Shown here: in pieces, positions 8,894 to 17,217 of the stretch | Numbering within the stretch: position 1 is the stretch's first letter | Layout: every line of letters starts with the position of its first letter | Origin: Desulfovibrio sp. OttesenSCG-928-C06 | Lineage (GTDB): Bacteria > Desulfobacterota > Desulfovibrionia > Desulfovibrionales > Desulfovibrionaceae | Reading direction: 5' to 3' | Assembly: GCA_030267065.1 (NCBI GenBank) | Contig: JAJDJF010000005.1 | Span: 1 to 57,640 of the forward strand | Length of the DNA: 57,640 bases | Translations under genes and position numbers: made by a program | The notes under the pieces: model-generated | Told to the model about the DNA's origin: nothing | The model's database searches: none | What the model saw: only the letters and a program-made list of their open reading frames with translations

Positions 8894-10408
8894 ATGAATA
8901 TGTTAGCTCTGAAAAGGACTGGCACAATGAATAAACGCCGTACCGGGCTGCTTATGGCCCTGCTTTGCCTGACCATGCTTTCCGGCCTGCCTGCCGCACC
9001 GGAAGCGGCGGCAGCGCGCAAGACTTCCGCCAGCGCGTCGCGTGCTGAACGGGCCGAACGCAAACCGCTCAAACCAGAGAACTTCGCCCACTCCATCACC
9101 CTGACCGGGGAAGCCGGAGCCATGCTGACCATGCCGCTGCCGGAAAGCGTCTATCAGGGAATGCGCCGTCAGGATCACCGCGACATCTGCGTATTTGACA
9201 GTCAGGGCGTGCCCACTCCCTTTGCTCTTACCGGGCTGGAGCGCGAAAATATTGTTCAGGAAAACAGCATTACCCTCAAGTTCTTCCCGTGGCGTCCCGC
9301 TTCCGCAACTGGCGGCAAGGACGAAGCAGAACCAAGGCTGACCCCATCGGCAGGAGACATTGAAATCAGCTCCGGCGGCAGCATTGTCCGCATCAAGGGG
9401 CAGGGAGCCGCACCGGATAACACCCCGGCCCCCAGACCGGGCCTCTCCGCAAGCCCGTCCTACTACCTTGTGGACATGGAGCAGTACCTGCACCTTATCG
9501 CATCCAGAGCGGCCGACGCGCAACAAAGCCTGCGCAGCGCCAGACTGCTGCTGGAAACCGCTTTTGACGGCGATTTCACCTGCTATGTGAGCATGCAGAC
9601 CTCCAGCAATCTGGACGACTGGCAGCTGCTTGGCGAGCGCCAGACAATAACCCGCGTGCGCCATGGCGAAAACGTCCTCTCGCGTGAGAATATCAGCCTG
9701 CCGCCCGGCATGCAGCGCTACCTGCTGCTCAAGCTGGAAGGCGAAGCCATCATTCCGGATAAAGTCAGCTCCAGCCTTGAATTCGGGCGCTACAGTTCCG
9801 TGACCGCGCAGCGCTCGGTTGCGGGCGTGATCTCCAAGGATCGCCGCTCCGTTGTTTATGATCTGGGCGGGTACTTCAACATTGCCGCCCTCGACTTTGA
9901 ACAGCCCGGCAGCGAGATAATCAACGTGCGCCTTTCCAGCAGCAACGTTCCGGAGCAGGGCTGGCGCTTTCAGGGCACCCATCTGCTCTACCGCATGTTC
10001 GGCGACGGAGAATCGGTAAGCAGCGAGCCAATCCGCCTGCGCAGCCGGGACCGCTACTGGCGGCTTGATGTACGCGGTGATTTTCCGTTTGCGGAAGCGC
10101 CAATCCTGAAAGCCAGCTGGCACCCGGCCCAGCTTACATTTCTGGCACGCGGGCAGGGTCCGTGGACTCTGGCTTTTGGCGGCAACGAGGCTGTAGAGCC
10201 AAGCCCCATGCCCGCTAGCGGCATAGCCCAGTCCCGGGAAGCCACAATAGTTGAAGCCACGCAGGTGACACCGGACGAACAACCTGCCCCCTCGCTGAAA
10301 GAGCCGGAAGAACAGGGCCAGACCGTACTCTGGGCCGTGCTGGTTATTGGCGTTGTGGTACTGCTTGGCATTGCCCTGTGGCTTGGGCGTTCCATGCGCA
10401 AAAAATAG
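8894..10408 (+). CDS. DUF3999 family exported, membrane-anchored protein
   Basis: 504 residues. An N-terminal signal sequence (hydrophobic stretch after MNKRRTG, Ala-rich cleavage region near residue 40) leads to a large periplasmic beta-rich region, with a single C-terminal membrane helix (about 478-497) ending in a basic MRKK tail. The layout matches DUF3999, the usual partner of DUF2339. The GAGG at 8884-8887 overlaps the end of the upstream gene and favours translational coupling from ATG 8894. ATG 8927 is a second possible start with AAAGGA ahead. Function is unknown; the pair probably forms an envelope complex with most soluble mass in the periplasm. Confidence 0.8.
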   Translation: MNMLALKRTGTMNKRRTGLLMALLCLTMLSGLPAAPEAAAARKTSASASRAERAERKPLKPENFAHSITLTGEAGAMLTMPLPESVYQGMRRQDHRDICVFDSQGVPTPFALTGLERENIVQENSITLKFFPWRPASATGGKDEAEPRLTPSAGDIEISSGGSIVRIKGQGAAPDNTPAPRPGLSASPSYYLVDMEQYLHLIASRAADAQQSLRSARLLLETAFDGDFTCYVSMQTSSNLDDWQLLGERQTITRVRHGENVLSRENISLPPGMQRYLLLKLEGEAIIPDKVSSSLEFGRYSSVTAQRSVAGVISKDRRSVVYDLGGYFNIAALDFEQPGSEIINVRLSSSNVPEQGWRFQGTHLLYRMFGDGESVSSEPIRLRSRDRYWRLDVRGDFPFAEAPILKASWHPAQLTFLARGQGPWTLAFGGNEAVEPSPMPASGIAQSREATIVEATQVTPDEQPAPSLKEPEEQGQTVLWAVLVIGVVVLLGIALWLGRSMRKK

Positions 10409-10877
10409 TTCTGTATGATGCTCTAACTATTGCAGGTCATTATAAGTTTTACAGCGACTGATGCGTTTAAGACCATTACGCCTGCAAGAAATCAGATATC
10501 GCTTGTCTACAATCTGACGGGCCGTTTAAAGCGGCCCGTTTTTTATCTGAATCACAAACTTTGCATTGAAATAGCCTGTTGTAATTATTCTGGAACTTGC
10601 TTGCGCATAGATTTGACTAACAGAGAAAGCCCTGCTTTTATGTTTACCTTTGTATACACATTATGCTAACGGTTTTTATGTCAATAGAACTCCTGTTTAT
10701 GGTCAGATTTCAGCCGTTGCAGCCAGTTGCCTGAAGACCGAAAGGGCAATCCGCTGTTTACAGGAAGACCTGAAACATAGCGCGCAAGACTTACTCAGTT
10801 CCCATGCCGTTACTGTCAGCATTGAGGTTGGTGCTGCCGGGCGGCTGTTTATATCATCCTTTTGACCGGAGGTTGAA
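10409..10877. other. Intergenic region with terminator
   Basis: It holds the terminator of the DUF2339-DUF3999 operon near 10530 and, presumably, the promoter of the MFS gene. Two short open frames here lack ribosome binding sites and were not accepted as genes. Confidence 0.5.
10517..10544 (+). terminator. Intrinsic terminator after DUF3999 gene
   Basis: A perfect 8-bp stem ACGGGCCG/CGGCCCGT with a 7-base loop, followed by a run of T. Confidence 0.85.
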
Positions 10878-12062
10878 ATGACTGAGAAATCGGCACCGCA
10901 ATCCGTACCATCTTATGCATGGGTCATACTGATTGTCGTCTATCTGGCCAGTATGGCCGCACCCCTTAACCAGTTCAAGGTTCCGCCCGTAATGGGCACC
11001 TTGATGGAAAGCTACGGCATGAGCATGGCCGTGGCCGGAACGCTGATGTCCATCTTCGCGCTGATCGGCGTGGTGCTGGCACTGCCTTCCGGGTTCATCA
11101 TGGGACGCATCGGCGTTAAAAATGCAGGGCTAGTTGCGTTGCTTTGCCTCATGGCGGGCGGCGCGGTAGGGGCGCTGGCCGGGAACATACCGGTACTCAT
11201 GGCCAGCCGCGTTCTTGAAGGTGTAGGCATGTGTCTTATGTCCATTGTGGCTCCCACTGCGCTGGCTACATGGTTCCCGCCGCACAAACACGGCCTTGCG
11301 CTGGGCGTGTGGGGCACCTGGGTTCCCATCGGCAGCACCATCGCCTTCTCCATCGGGCCGACCATTGCGGCGGCTTCCGGCTGGACCGGCGTGGCCTGGG
11401 GCTCTTTTGGCTACACCACCGTGCTCTTTGTGGCCTTTTTGCTGCTGTTCCGCATGCCTAGGGCTGCGGCACCTTTGGCAGACTCGGCACCCGCGCCGCA
11501 GGGCGCCGGAATGGGCGCGGTGCTCAGGCAGCGCGATCCGTGGTTCCTTGCCATCTCCTTTGCCTGCTTCATGATGGTTACCATCTCGCTCATGACCTTT
11601 CTGCCTGCCTACTTTATCAGTACCGGACTGGATCAGGCGGCAGCGGCAGGCAAGGCCAGCATCTACATCATCGTCAACATGGTTTCCATTTTCCTTGGCG
11701 GAGTGATTTCCGACAAACTCGGGCGCAAGAAGTGTATCGTAATCCCCTACATTATTATTGGCGGTTTGATGGCCTTCTTCTTCCTGCCCGGTGACGGAAT
11801 AATGTTCAGCATGCTCGCAGTGGGAATTCTGGGCGGCTTTGCCGTTACCCCGACCTTCTCGGCGGCTCCCATGCTGGTGGCCCCTGCGGATGCAGGCCAC
11901 GCCATGGCAATACTGGCCCTCGGGCAGAATGCTGGCATGGCCATAGGCCCTGCCCTGTTCGGCATGTTCGCGCAGAATATGGGTTGGGACGCTGCCGGGT
12001 ACTTTACCGTGCCGGTAATATTGCTGGGCGCTTTCCTGGCTTCCAGAATCAAGGTGAAATAA
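10878..12062 (+). CDS. MFS transporter
   Basis: 394 residues with about 12 membrane helices. Motif A-like sequences occur after helix 2 (GRIGVKNAG) and in the middle loop (DKLGRKKC), as in major facilitator carriers. GGAGG at 10868-10872 sets the start. Overall it resembles the CynX/nitrate-like and broad Bcr/NarK-like carriers, but no substrate motif was recognised. It stands alone between two terminators, so no operon partner hints at the substrate. Confidence 0.85.
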   Translation: MTEKSAPQSVPSYAWVILIVVYLASMAAPLNQFKVPPVMGTLMESYGMSMAVAGTLMSIFALIGVVLALPSGFIMGRIGVKNAGLVALLCLMAGGAVGALAGNIPVLMASRVLEGVGMCLMSIVAPTALATWFPPHKHGLALGVWGTWVPIGSTIAFSIGPTIAAASGWTGVAWGSFGYTTVLFVAFLLLFRMPRAAAPLADSAPAPQGAGMGAVLRQRDPWFLAISFACFMMVTISLMTFLPAYFISTGLDQAAAAGKASIYIIVNMVSIFLGGVISDKLGRKKCIVIPYIIIGGLMAFFFLPGDGIMFSMLAVGILGGFAVTPTFSAAPMLVAPADAGHAMAILALGQNAGMAIGPALFGMFAQNMGWDAAGYFTVPVILLGAFLASRIKVK

Positions 12063-12080
12063 GCGTTCTGAAAATTAACC

Positions 12081-12116
12081 GTGCGGCAGGGGCTTGCCCG
12101 CAAATCCCTGCCGCAC
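12081..12116 (+). terminator. Strong hairpin after the MFS gene
   Basis: Perfect 11-bp arms GTGCGGCAGGG (12081-12091) and CCCTGCCGCAC (12106-12116). No T-run follows, so it may be a 3' stabiliser more than a terminator. Confidence 0.5.
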
Positions 12117-12139
12117 ATAAGTATCACATAATAAGTATC

Positions 12140-12209
12140 GCCAGATGACTAGCGTCAGATAATTAGCGCCAGATGACTGGCACCAGATGATTACCGCCGA
12201 ATGAATGCA
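12140..12209 (+). repeat. 14-bp imperfect tandem repeat array
   Basis: Five consecutive units of 14 bases start at 12140, 12154, 12168, 12182 and 12196, all variants of GCCAGATGACTAGC. Units 1 and 3 are nearly identical and the fifth is most diverged. Noncoding. Confidence 0.75.
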
Positions 12210-12260
12210 GGATAGCCTGACCAACTGTCCGGCAACATCCGGCGTCAGAGTAGTCTGATT

Positions 12261-12304
12261 AAAAAATCACGACCCGGAGCAATTCCGGGCCGTGATTTTT
12301 TTTA
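12261..12304. terminator. Bidirectional intrinsic terminator
   Basis: An 18-bp stem with one mismatch: AAAAAATCACG.CCCGGA against TCCGGG.CGTGATTTTTT, with a 5-base loop. T-runs occur in both directions. Confidence 0.85.
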
Positions 12305-12405
12305 TTAATGCAAAATCATCAGGAATGCTGAAAATTTGAAATTCCTGCACCTTGCAGGGCAATTAATCATTTGTTGAAAATCAGACTATATTGTAGAGAA
12401 TTCCG

Positions 12406-13107
12406 ATGAAAACAATCTACGAACAACAACCACGCCGCAAACGCCGTAACGGGCACCGCAAGCTTGCCTTCACGCTGGCTGTGGTTTTTCTTGCGCTCGG
12501 CGCAGTTTTTATCGCGCTTGAAAAAGCCGGAGCAACCAATGTACTGGAGCGGGCCGGGCTAACCACGCCTCGCGCTGAAATTGGCGAAGTTATCGACAGC
12601 TTTAACGGCGTCACGGTCCATTACAATGGTGCCATCTCCAATGTAAGCGGACGCTCGGTTGCGCCGGATGGCTACAATATCGGGCAAAAATACCAGTGCG
12701 TGGAATTTGTAAAACGCTACTACTACGAAGCACTGGACCACAAAATGCCTAGCCCCTGGGGGCACGCCAAGGATTTTTTCAATAACGCCGTGCCGGACGG
12801 TGAATTTAACGCCGAGCGCGGGCTTGTCCAGTTCCGTAACGGCGGCAAAAGCGCCCCGCAGGTGAGCGACCTTATAGTCTTTGGCGGCCACAAGTTCGGA
12901 CATGTGGCAATTGTGAGCGAAACCGGCGAGGATTATGTGGAAATCATCCAGCAGAACCCCGGTCCGCTGGAACCTTCGCGCGAGCGCCTGACCCTTGTGG
13001 CAAAAAAGAAAACCCCCGTCTCCGTTACCGGAGAAGCAGGGGCTGCTGAAACATGCTGGCAGGTGGGCGGCAAACGCACCCCGCTTGGCTGGCTGCGCAA
13101 ACAATAA
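12406..13107 (+). CDS. Membrane-anchored CHAP-domain amidohydrolase/peptidase
   Basis: 233 residues. A basic N terminus and one membrane helix (about 20-38) place the rest in the periplasm. Residues about 80-200 form a CHAP domain, with Cys98 in YQCVEF as nucleophile, His165 in FGHVAIV and a polar residue around Gln182/Asn184 (IIQQNP). CHAP enzymes cut peptidoglycan cross-bridges or glutathionylspermidine-type amides. The YQCVEFVKRYY and QQNPG spellings are close to the latter group, so a small-amide amidase is possible. No SH3 or cell-wall binding domain is present. It is monocistronic, and the hairpin at 13127-13190 separates it from the convergent gene. Confidence 0.85.
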   Translation: MKTIYEQQPRRKRRNGHRKLAFTLAVVFLALGAVFIALEKAGATNVLERAGLTTPRAEIGEVIDSFNGVTVHYNGAISNVSGRSVAPDGYNIGQKYQCVEFVKRYYYEALDHKMPSPWGHAKDFFNNAVPDGEFNAERGLVQFRNGGKSAPQVSDLIVFGGHKFGHVAIVSETGEDYVEIIQQNPGPLEPSRERLTLVAKKKTPVSVTGEAGAAETCWQVGGKRTPLGWLRKQ

Positions 13108-13126
13108 TTCATTCAAACCACATCGC

Positions 13127-13190
13127 ACACAAAGCGCGGACAGCTGGCCTGCAAGTTTTACTGTTGCAGGGAAGGCTGCCGCGCTTGTGT
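13127..13190. repeat. Long imperfect hairpin between convergent genes
   Basis: ACACAAAGCGCGGACAGC and CCTGCAA on the left pair with TTGCAGG, GCTG and CCGCGCTTGTGT on the right. There are three small bulges around a 9-base loop. It lies between the stop codons of two convergent genes and probably ends transcription from both, although the T-run is poor. Confidence 0.6.
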
Positions 13191-13254
13191 TTATGCTCTA
13201 CAGCTAACGCATCAAAAGCCTGCCAGCAAACTCACGGGCTTGCAGCAACTTGCG

Positions 13255-14895
13255 CTAATACAGCAACGGCAGCGCGTAACGTTCCACCGGGGCAAAATCG
13301 TCATACATCGGCGGCAAATCCTCAGCTACCTTGATCAGCCATTCATTCTGGAGCATGAAGGCGGCGGTATTCAGTTCCGCTTTGGCCAAATCAGGATATG
13401 TTGCGACCAGTGCCGCGTCCGGGCCGCGCTCCTTCAGTTCCTGCGAGGTAGGCAGGCGCTGCGGCTGCTTGAATGCGACCAGCATGACGTTCTGCACATT
13501 GGAAGGATTGCCGGAATAAGCAAGCGGAAACACGCGCACATCAGGGAATACTTCCTCAAAGCTGGCCCGGAGCGAGCGCAAAAGCTGGCCCTTTTCGCCG
13601 GTCACAGCTGAAATCACGTTGCTGATGAACACGCCGTCTTCATCAAGCGAGGCGTAGATTTTTTCAGCGCACTCCACAGTGCTTAGCTGGAACGGGATGT
13701 TGTAGGCAGAACTGAAAGTATCGCCCATGATGATATCGTACCCCGGAGCGCCTTCAACATCTGCCCCGCCCTGCCCCGAAGCCGTGCTGCCGGATGCCGC
13801 GCGCGCCATTGCGTAGCGGTTCAGGTAGGTGCGGGCATCCTCGTGGTAAACGCTCAGGCGCGGGTCGTCTTTCAGGTTAAAATACTGCCGGGCCAGACGC
13901 GTCATGTCCGGGTCAATCTCGGCAACGTCCAGCGTGATGTCATTGCGCGTGCCAAGCAGATATTTGGGTACGGAGTAACCCGCGCCGCCAAGCATCAAAA
14001 AGCGGCTTGCCCCCGGCCGGAGCTGCCAGGCCAGCGCATAGTGCCGGGTATAGGAAAGCGCCAGACTGTCCGGCGAATCCAGATACATGCCGGATTGCAA
14101 CAGGTTGGGCGGGGTGTAAAGCTGGCGCATTACGCGCCCGCCAGCAGTTTTGCCGTCCATAATCTCCAGACGGCTGTAGCGCGTATCAGTACGGAGCACC
14201 CCGGAGCGGAACTCGTCATACTCAATCAGCTTCTGCATGCCGCCGAACAGGATGCTGGTGAGCAGCCCAAGGCAGGGGATGGTATAAAGAATCTTGTGAT
14301 CGCGGGCAGCCATGCGCCCGGCCATCAAAGCCAGCACCGCCACGGACATGAGAACCGAGGCAATCATATAGATGGTCAGGCGCGAGCCAATCCACGAAAT
14401 AAAAACATAGCCGCCCAGAAAAGTGCCGAGAATTGACCCCACAGCCGAAAGCGCCGCAAAACGCCCGATAACGCTGCCGGCCTGCTCCACCGGGGTAGAA
14501 CGCAATTGCAGGGCCACGCGCACAATATAGGGCGAAACCATGCCCAAAAGCAGGCTGGCCGGGCCGAACAGGATAATCGAGGCAATGATGGCAGCCATTT
14601 CCGGCCGGAAATTGACCTTGCTGACCGCGCCCAGCAGCCCGGCGTGAAAAACGCCGATCATCAGCACGCTGAAAGCCGCCGCAATAATTATGGCGGCAAG
14701 TTTTTTAGTAGTGGGAGACTGGTCAGCCATTTTGCCACCCAGCCAGTAGCCTACGGACAAAAAGGCCATGATCACGCCGATAAGCGCCGTCCAGACCAGC
14801 ACGGAACTACCCAGATACGGGGCCAGTATACGCGAGCCGGTCATCTCCAGCGTCATAACAGCCGCTCCGCACAGAAAGGCAACAAATTCAAGCAT
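13255..14895 (-). CDS. Fused MFS-like membrane domain / spermidine synthase-like protein
   Basis: 546 residues. The N-terminal half (to about 230) has about seven or eight hydrophobic helices. The C-terminal half is a class I methyltransferase-like aminopropyltransferase fold, with the nucleotide motif LGGAGYSVPKYLL, acidic AEIDPD, HEDARTYL and GDTFSSAYNIPFQLS. This layout is the 'fused MFS/spermidine synthase' family. The canonical SpeE D-S-S/T-D-P catalytic motif is replaced by GDTFSS, so true spermidine synthesis is doubtful. The start at 14895 was preferred to the ATG at 14925 because GCGAGGA lies just upstream. Convergent with the CHAP gene, divergent from infA. Confidence 0.8.
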   Translation of the reverse strand: MLEFVAFLCGAAVMTLEMTGSRILAPYLGSSVLVWTALIGVIMAFLSVGYWLGGKMADQSPTTKKLAAIIIAAAFSVLMIGVFHAGLLGAVSKVNFRPEMAAIIASIILFGPASLLLGMVSPYIVRVALQLRSTPVEQAGSVIGRFAALSAVGSILGTFLGGYVFISWIGSRLTIYMIASVLMSVAVLALMAGRMAARDHKILYTIPCLGLLTSILFGGMQKLIEYDEFRSGVLRTDTRYSRLEIMDGKTAGGRVMRQLYTPPNLLQSGMYLDSPDSLALSYTRHYALAWQLRPGASRFLMLGGAGYSVPKYLLGTRNDITLDVAEIDPDMTRLARQYFNLKDDPRLSVYHEDARTYLNRYAMARAASGSTASGQGGADVEGAPGYDIIMGDTFSSAYNIPFQLSTVECAEKIYASLDEDGVFISNVISAVTGEKGQLLRSLRASFEEVFPDVRVFPLAYSGNPSNVQNVMLVAFKQPQRLPTSQELKERGPDAALVATYPDLAKAELNTAAFMLQNEWLIKVAEDLPPMYDDFAPVERYALPLLY

Positions 14896-15262
14896 ATATT
14901 CCTCGCATACTCTATTGTATTCCATAAAAAAACGCCCGGGGGCGCAGGCCGTTCAGACCGTCCAGGTTGTCCAGACGCGGCGCAACGCCACATTCGCCCT
15001 TCCAGCCTTAATACGTTGACACTAAATCAGAACTGTGAAAATATCTATTGTTTAAAGGCGGCACATTCGCTGCCGGTTGGTCTTGCCCGTTGCAAATCCG
15101 TTTTGCAAAAGCGGCTTGCAGCCGGATGCGAGGATACCGGTAAATTATGCTGGACTGTGCAGCGCAGGCGTTCTATAACCGCCACGCGGCAGCGGACCCG
15201 GCTTTGGGCAACTCCCCTACCGGATTGCAAAATATCATCCAGCCGCAAAACATGGAGGAAGC
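14896..15262. other. Intergenic region upstream of infA
   Basis: A 9-nt periodic stretch (around 14945-14975, CAGACCGTCCAGGTTGTC-like) is followed by a probable infA promoter near 15016. Nothing else recognised. Confidence 0.5.
15016..15044 (+). promoter_or_regulatory. Putative infA promoter
   Basis: A perfect TTGACA at 15016-15021 is followed after 17 bases by a weak AAATAT. It lies about 240 bases before infA, so the leader would be long. Confidence 0.35.
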
Positions 15263-15481
15263 ATGGCGAAAGAAGATGCCATTGAAGTTGACGGCGTAGT
15301 GCAGGAAGCCCTGCCCAACGCAATGTTCCGCGTGGAACTTGAAAACAAGCACGTTGTGCTGGCGCATATTTCCGGCAAAATGCGCAAATTCTACATCCGT
15401 ATCCTTCCCGGCGACAAGGTCAAGGTGGAGCTCTCCCCTTACGATCTTACCCGCGGCAGGATCACCTACCGTATGAAATAG
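15263..15481 (+). CDS. infA: Translation initiation factor IF-1
   Basis: 72 residues, the exact usual length for IF-1. The sequence ([13 protein letters not shown].., [24 protein letters not shown]) is the S1-like OB fold that occupies the ribosomal A site with IF-2 and IF-3 during initiation. GGAGGA precedes the ATG. It stands alone and is followed at once by a short GC terminator. Confidence 0.98.
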   Translation: MAKEDAIEVDGVVQEALPNAMFRVELENKHVVLAHISGKMRKFYIRILPGDKVKVELSPYDLTRGRITYRMK

Positions 15482-15501
15482 CCGCCCGGCGGCATCCCAC
15501 C

Positions 15502-15519
15502 GGCCCTGACGGGCCTTTT
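15502..15519 (+). terminator. Intrinsic terminator of infA
   Basis: GGCCC-TGAC-GGGCC followed by TTTT, 20 bases after the infA stop. Confidence 0.75.
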
Positions 15520-15914
15520 CAGCAAGCTTTGGCGGCCCAGCCTGGCAAATCCTGCCGTTCTATGTGATGTTTACTGTTGCATGGATGTCTTTTCGCTTGT
15601 ACGATGGGGAAATCGTACAAAATTCATCCGGCGGCGGCGCCCCATATCCTATGCAGAAAATCAATCTTGAAACACGTCCTGCCGGGGCAACCGGACCGGA
15701 ATCCGGCAATGGCGCTGCGGTCTTTGCAAAGCCTTGCCGGACTTCAGCATTCACCAGCCAGCCCCGTTCCACCTGCCAGACACAGGCCCGTCAGCCAGAC
15801 CAACGCCCCCAGCATTCCGGACAACTCCGACTGCCGCGCCATTCCGCGCGACCAGTACAGACTGCACAAACGTGGCAGACCGGGAAGTCTGAACAGGCCA
15901 TACAAACTGGAAAC
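15520..15914. other. Leader/intergenic region upstream of the RND operon
   Basis: It carries the palindrome at 15597-15620. The remainder is open in the adaptor's frame back to 15564, but it is Gln/Pro/Arg-rich with 9-nt periodicity (for example 15850-15910) and no ribosome binding site. I treat it as untranslated. Confidence 0.5.
15597..15620. promoter_or_regulatory. Perfect palindrome, probable operator of the RND efflux operon
   Basis: TTGTACGAT at 15597-15605 and ATCGTACAA at 15612-15620 are exact inverted repeats around six bases. The size and position suit a TetR- or MarR-type repressor. A weak promoter (TTGCAT 15577-15582, 17 bases, TACGAT 15600-15605) would overlap it. No regulator gene is adjacent, so the regulator would be encoded elsewhere. 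Confidence 0.5.
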
Positions 15915-17045
15915 ATGAAGCAAACGACTCACTCCACGCGTAAACCACTGGTGTTGCTTGCCCTGTTGCTCCTGCCGCTGCTGGCTCTTGCGGGCTGCTC
16001 CGGCGATGACGGGCAAGGCGGCAAGCGTGGGCGCGTAATTCCGGTAAGAACTGTGCAGGTTCAGACGCAGGATGTACAGCAGACTCTGGCGGTTGTGGGT
16101 CACGTTGAGGCATCGGCCACTGTTGAGATGGCCTCACAGGTGAGCGGGCAGCTTATGCAGTCGCTGGTGGAGCCGGGGCATAACGTCCGCAAGGGGCAGC
16201 TTCTGTTCCGGCTGGACAAGCGTACTTTTGAAGCGGCCGTCGCCAAGGCACGCGCGGCAGTAGCGCGTGACGAGGCCGAACTGCGCCGGGCCCGTCAGGA
16301 TGTAAGCCGTTACAAATCGCTGGCCGCCAAGAACTTTCTAAGCCAGCAGCAATACGAATTAAGTCTTACCGAAGTGGCGGCGCTGGAAGCCACCATCAAT
16401 CAGGACAAGGCCGCGCTGGAAAGCGCGCTGGTAGAGCTGGGCTACACAGAAATCACCGCGCCCATATCCGGGCGTGTGGGCGAAATACTGGTTGACCCCG
16501 GCAACATCATCAAGGCCAACGACAAGGTTTTGCTGGTTATCAACACCATCAGCCCGGCTGAGGTACGCTTTGCCGTGCCGGAAAAATACCTGCCCGAGCT
16601 TTTGCGCCGCATGCGCGAAGGTGATGTGGAGGTGCGCGTGCGTCCGGAAGGCGACCGCGGCGAGCCGGTTAGCGGCAAACTTACGGTCATAGACAACGCA
16701 GTGGACCGGGACACCGGCACCGTTGCAATGCGTGCATGGTTCGAGAACGCGGACGAGCGCCTTTGGCCGGGACAATTCCTGCGCGTGAGCATTGTAATGG
16801 AAGCAGTGCCGCAGGCCCTTGTGCTGCCATTCCGCGCCATTCTGGAAGGTATGGGCGGACAATACGTTTATGTGGTCAAGGATGGCGAAGTCTCCGCGCG
16901 ACCGGTCAAGACCGTTCTGCTGGACAAAAACAGCATCCAGATAGTTGAAGGCCTTGAAGCCGGCGAGGAAGTGGTCACGGACGGTCAGCTCAACCTCTTC
17001 CCCGGTGCGAAAGTTGAAGTGCTGAAGCAACAGGCCGCCACCTAA
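15915..17045 (+). CDS. RND efflux periplasmic adaptor (membrane fusion lipoprotein)
   Basis: 376 residues from ATG 15915. The signal peptide ends in lipobox LALAGC with Cys28. Next come the first half of a lipoyl-like domain (VEPGHNVRKGQLLFRLD), an alpha-hairpin coiled coil (about 105-165), the second lipoyl half (LGYTEITAPISGRVGEILVDPGN), a beta-barrel and the membrane-proximal domain. This is the AcrA/MdtA family, linking an inner-membrane RND pump to an outer-membrane channel. A lipobox at the usual place supports this start over the much longer open frame. No TolC gene lies nearby, so the pump presumably uses one encoded elsewhere. The pump gene follows 172 bases downstream. Confidence 0.9.
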   Translation: MKQTTHSTRKPLVLLALLLLPLLALAGCSGDDGQGGKRGRVIPVRTVQVQTQDVQQTLAVVGHVEASATVEMASQVSGQLMQSLVEPGHNVRKGQLLFRLDKRTFEAAVAKARAAVARDEAELRRARQDVSRYKSLAAKNFLSQQQYELSLTEVAALEATINQDKAALESALVELGYTEITAPISGRVGEILVDPGNIIKANDKVLLVINTISPAEVRFAVPEKYLPELLRRMREGDVEVRVRPEGDRGEPVSGKLTVIDNAVDRDTGTVAMRAWFENADERLWPGQFLRVSIVMEAVPQALVLPFRAILEGMGGQYVYVVKDGEVSARPVKTVLLDKNSIQIVEGLEAGEEVVTDGQLNLFPGAKVEVLKQQAAT

Positions 17046-17139
17046 CCCGAAACAGCGAAACCTCAAAGAGCCAAAAGCTGATGCCTCACAAGCATAATCC
17101 ATCCCGGCAAGGCGGCAATAACCTTCATCCTCCATATGC

Positions 17140-17199
17140 GGGGTCCAGGGGAATCATTCCCCTGGCAGGTCCAGGACAGAGTCCTGGCCGCCGGAGGCA
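17140..17199 (+). repeat. REP-like double-hairpin element between adaptor and pump genes
   Basis: Two adjacent hairpins: CCAGGGG/CCCCTGG (17145-17165) and CCAGGAC/GTCCTGG (17171-17187). A GCCGCCGGAGGCA tail follows, itself a small hairpin. The GGTCCAGG...CCTGGCCGCCGGAGGCA architecture resembles dispersed intergenic repeats I know from Desulfovibrio genomes. Its place inside an operon suggests a role in differential mRNA stability. Confidence 0.65.
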
Positions 17200-17217
17200 T
17201 TCCACAACCACACCACG

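Larger units (their letters stand above)
12063..12405. other. Intergenic region with hairpins and tandem repeats
   Basis: Behind the MFS gene it contains an 11-bp inverted repeat, a 14-bp tandem array and a terminator, each listed separately. The promoter of the CHAP gene is probably in the last 100 bases, which are AT-rich. Confidence 0.6.

Noticed and set aside
12140..12209. Replication iterons
   Set aside because: There is no Rep gene or AT-rich unwinding element nearby, and the copies are too diverged.
15564..15914. In-frame extension of the RND adaptor by 117 codons
   Set aside because: It would place the lipoprotein signal peptide internally, lacks a ribosome binding site and is low-complexity.
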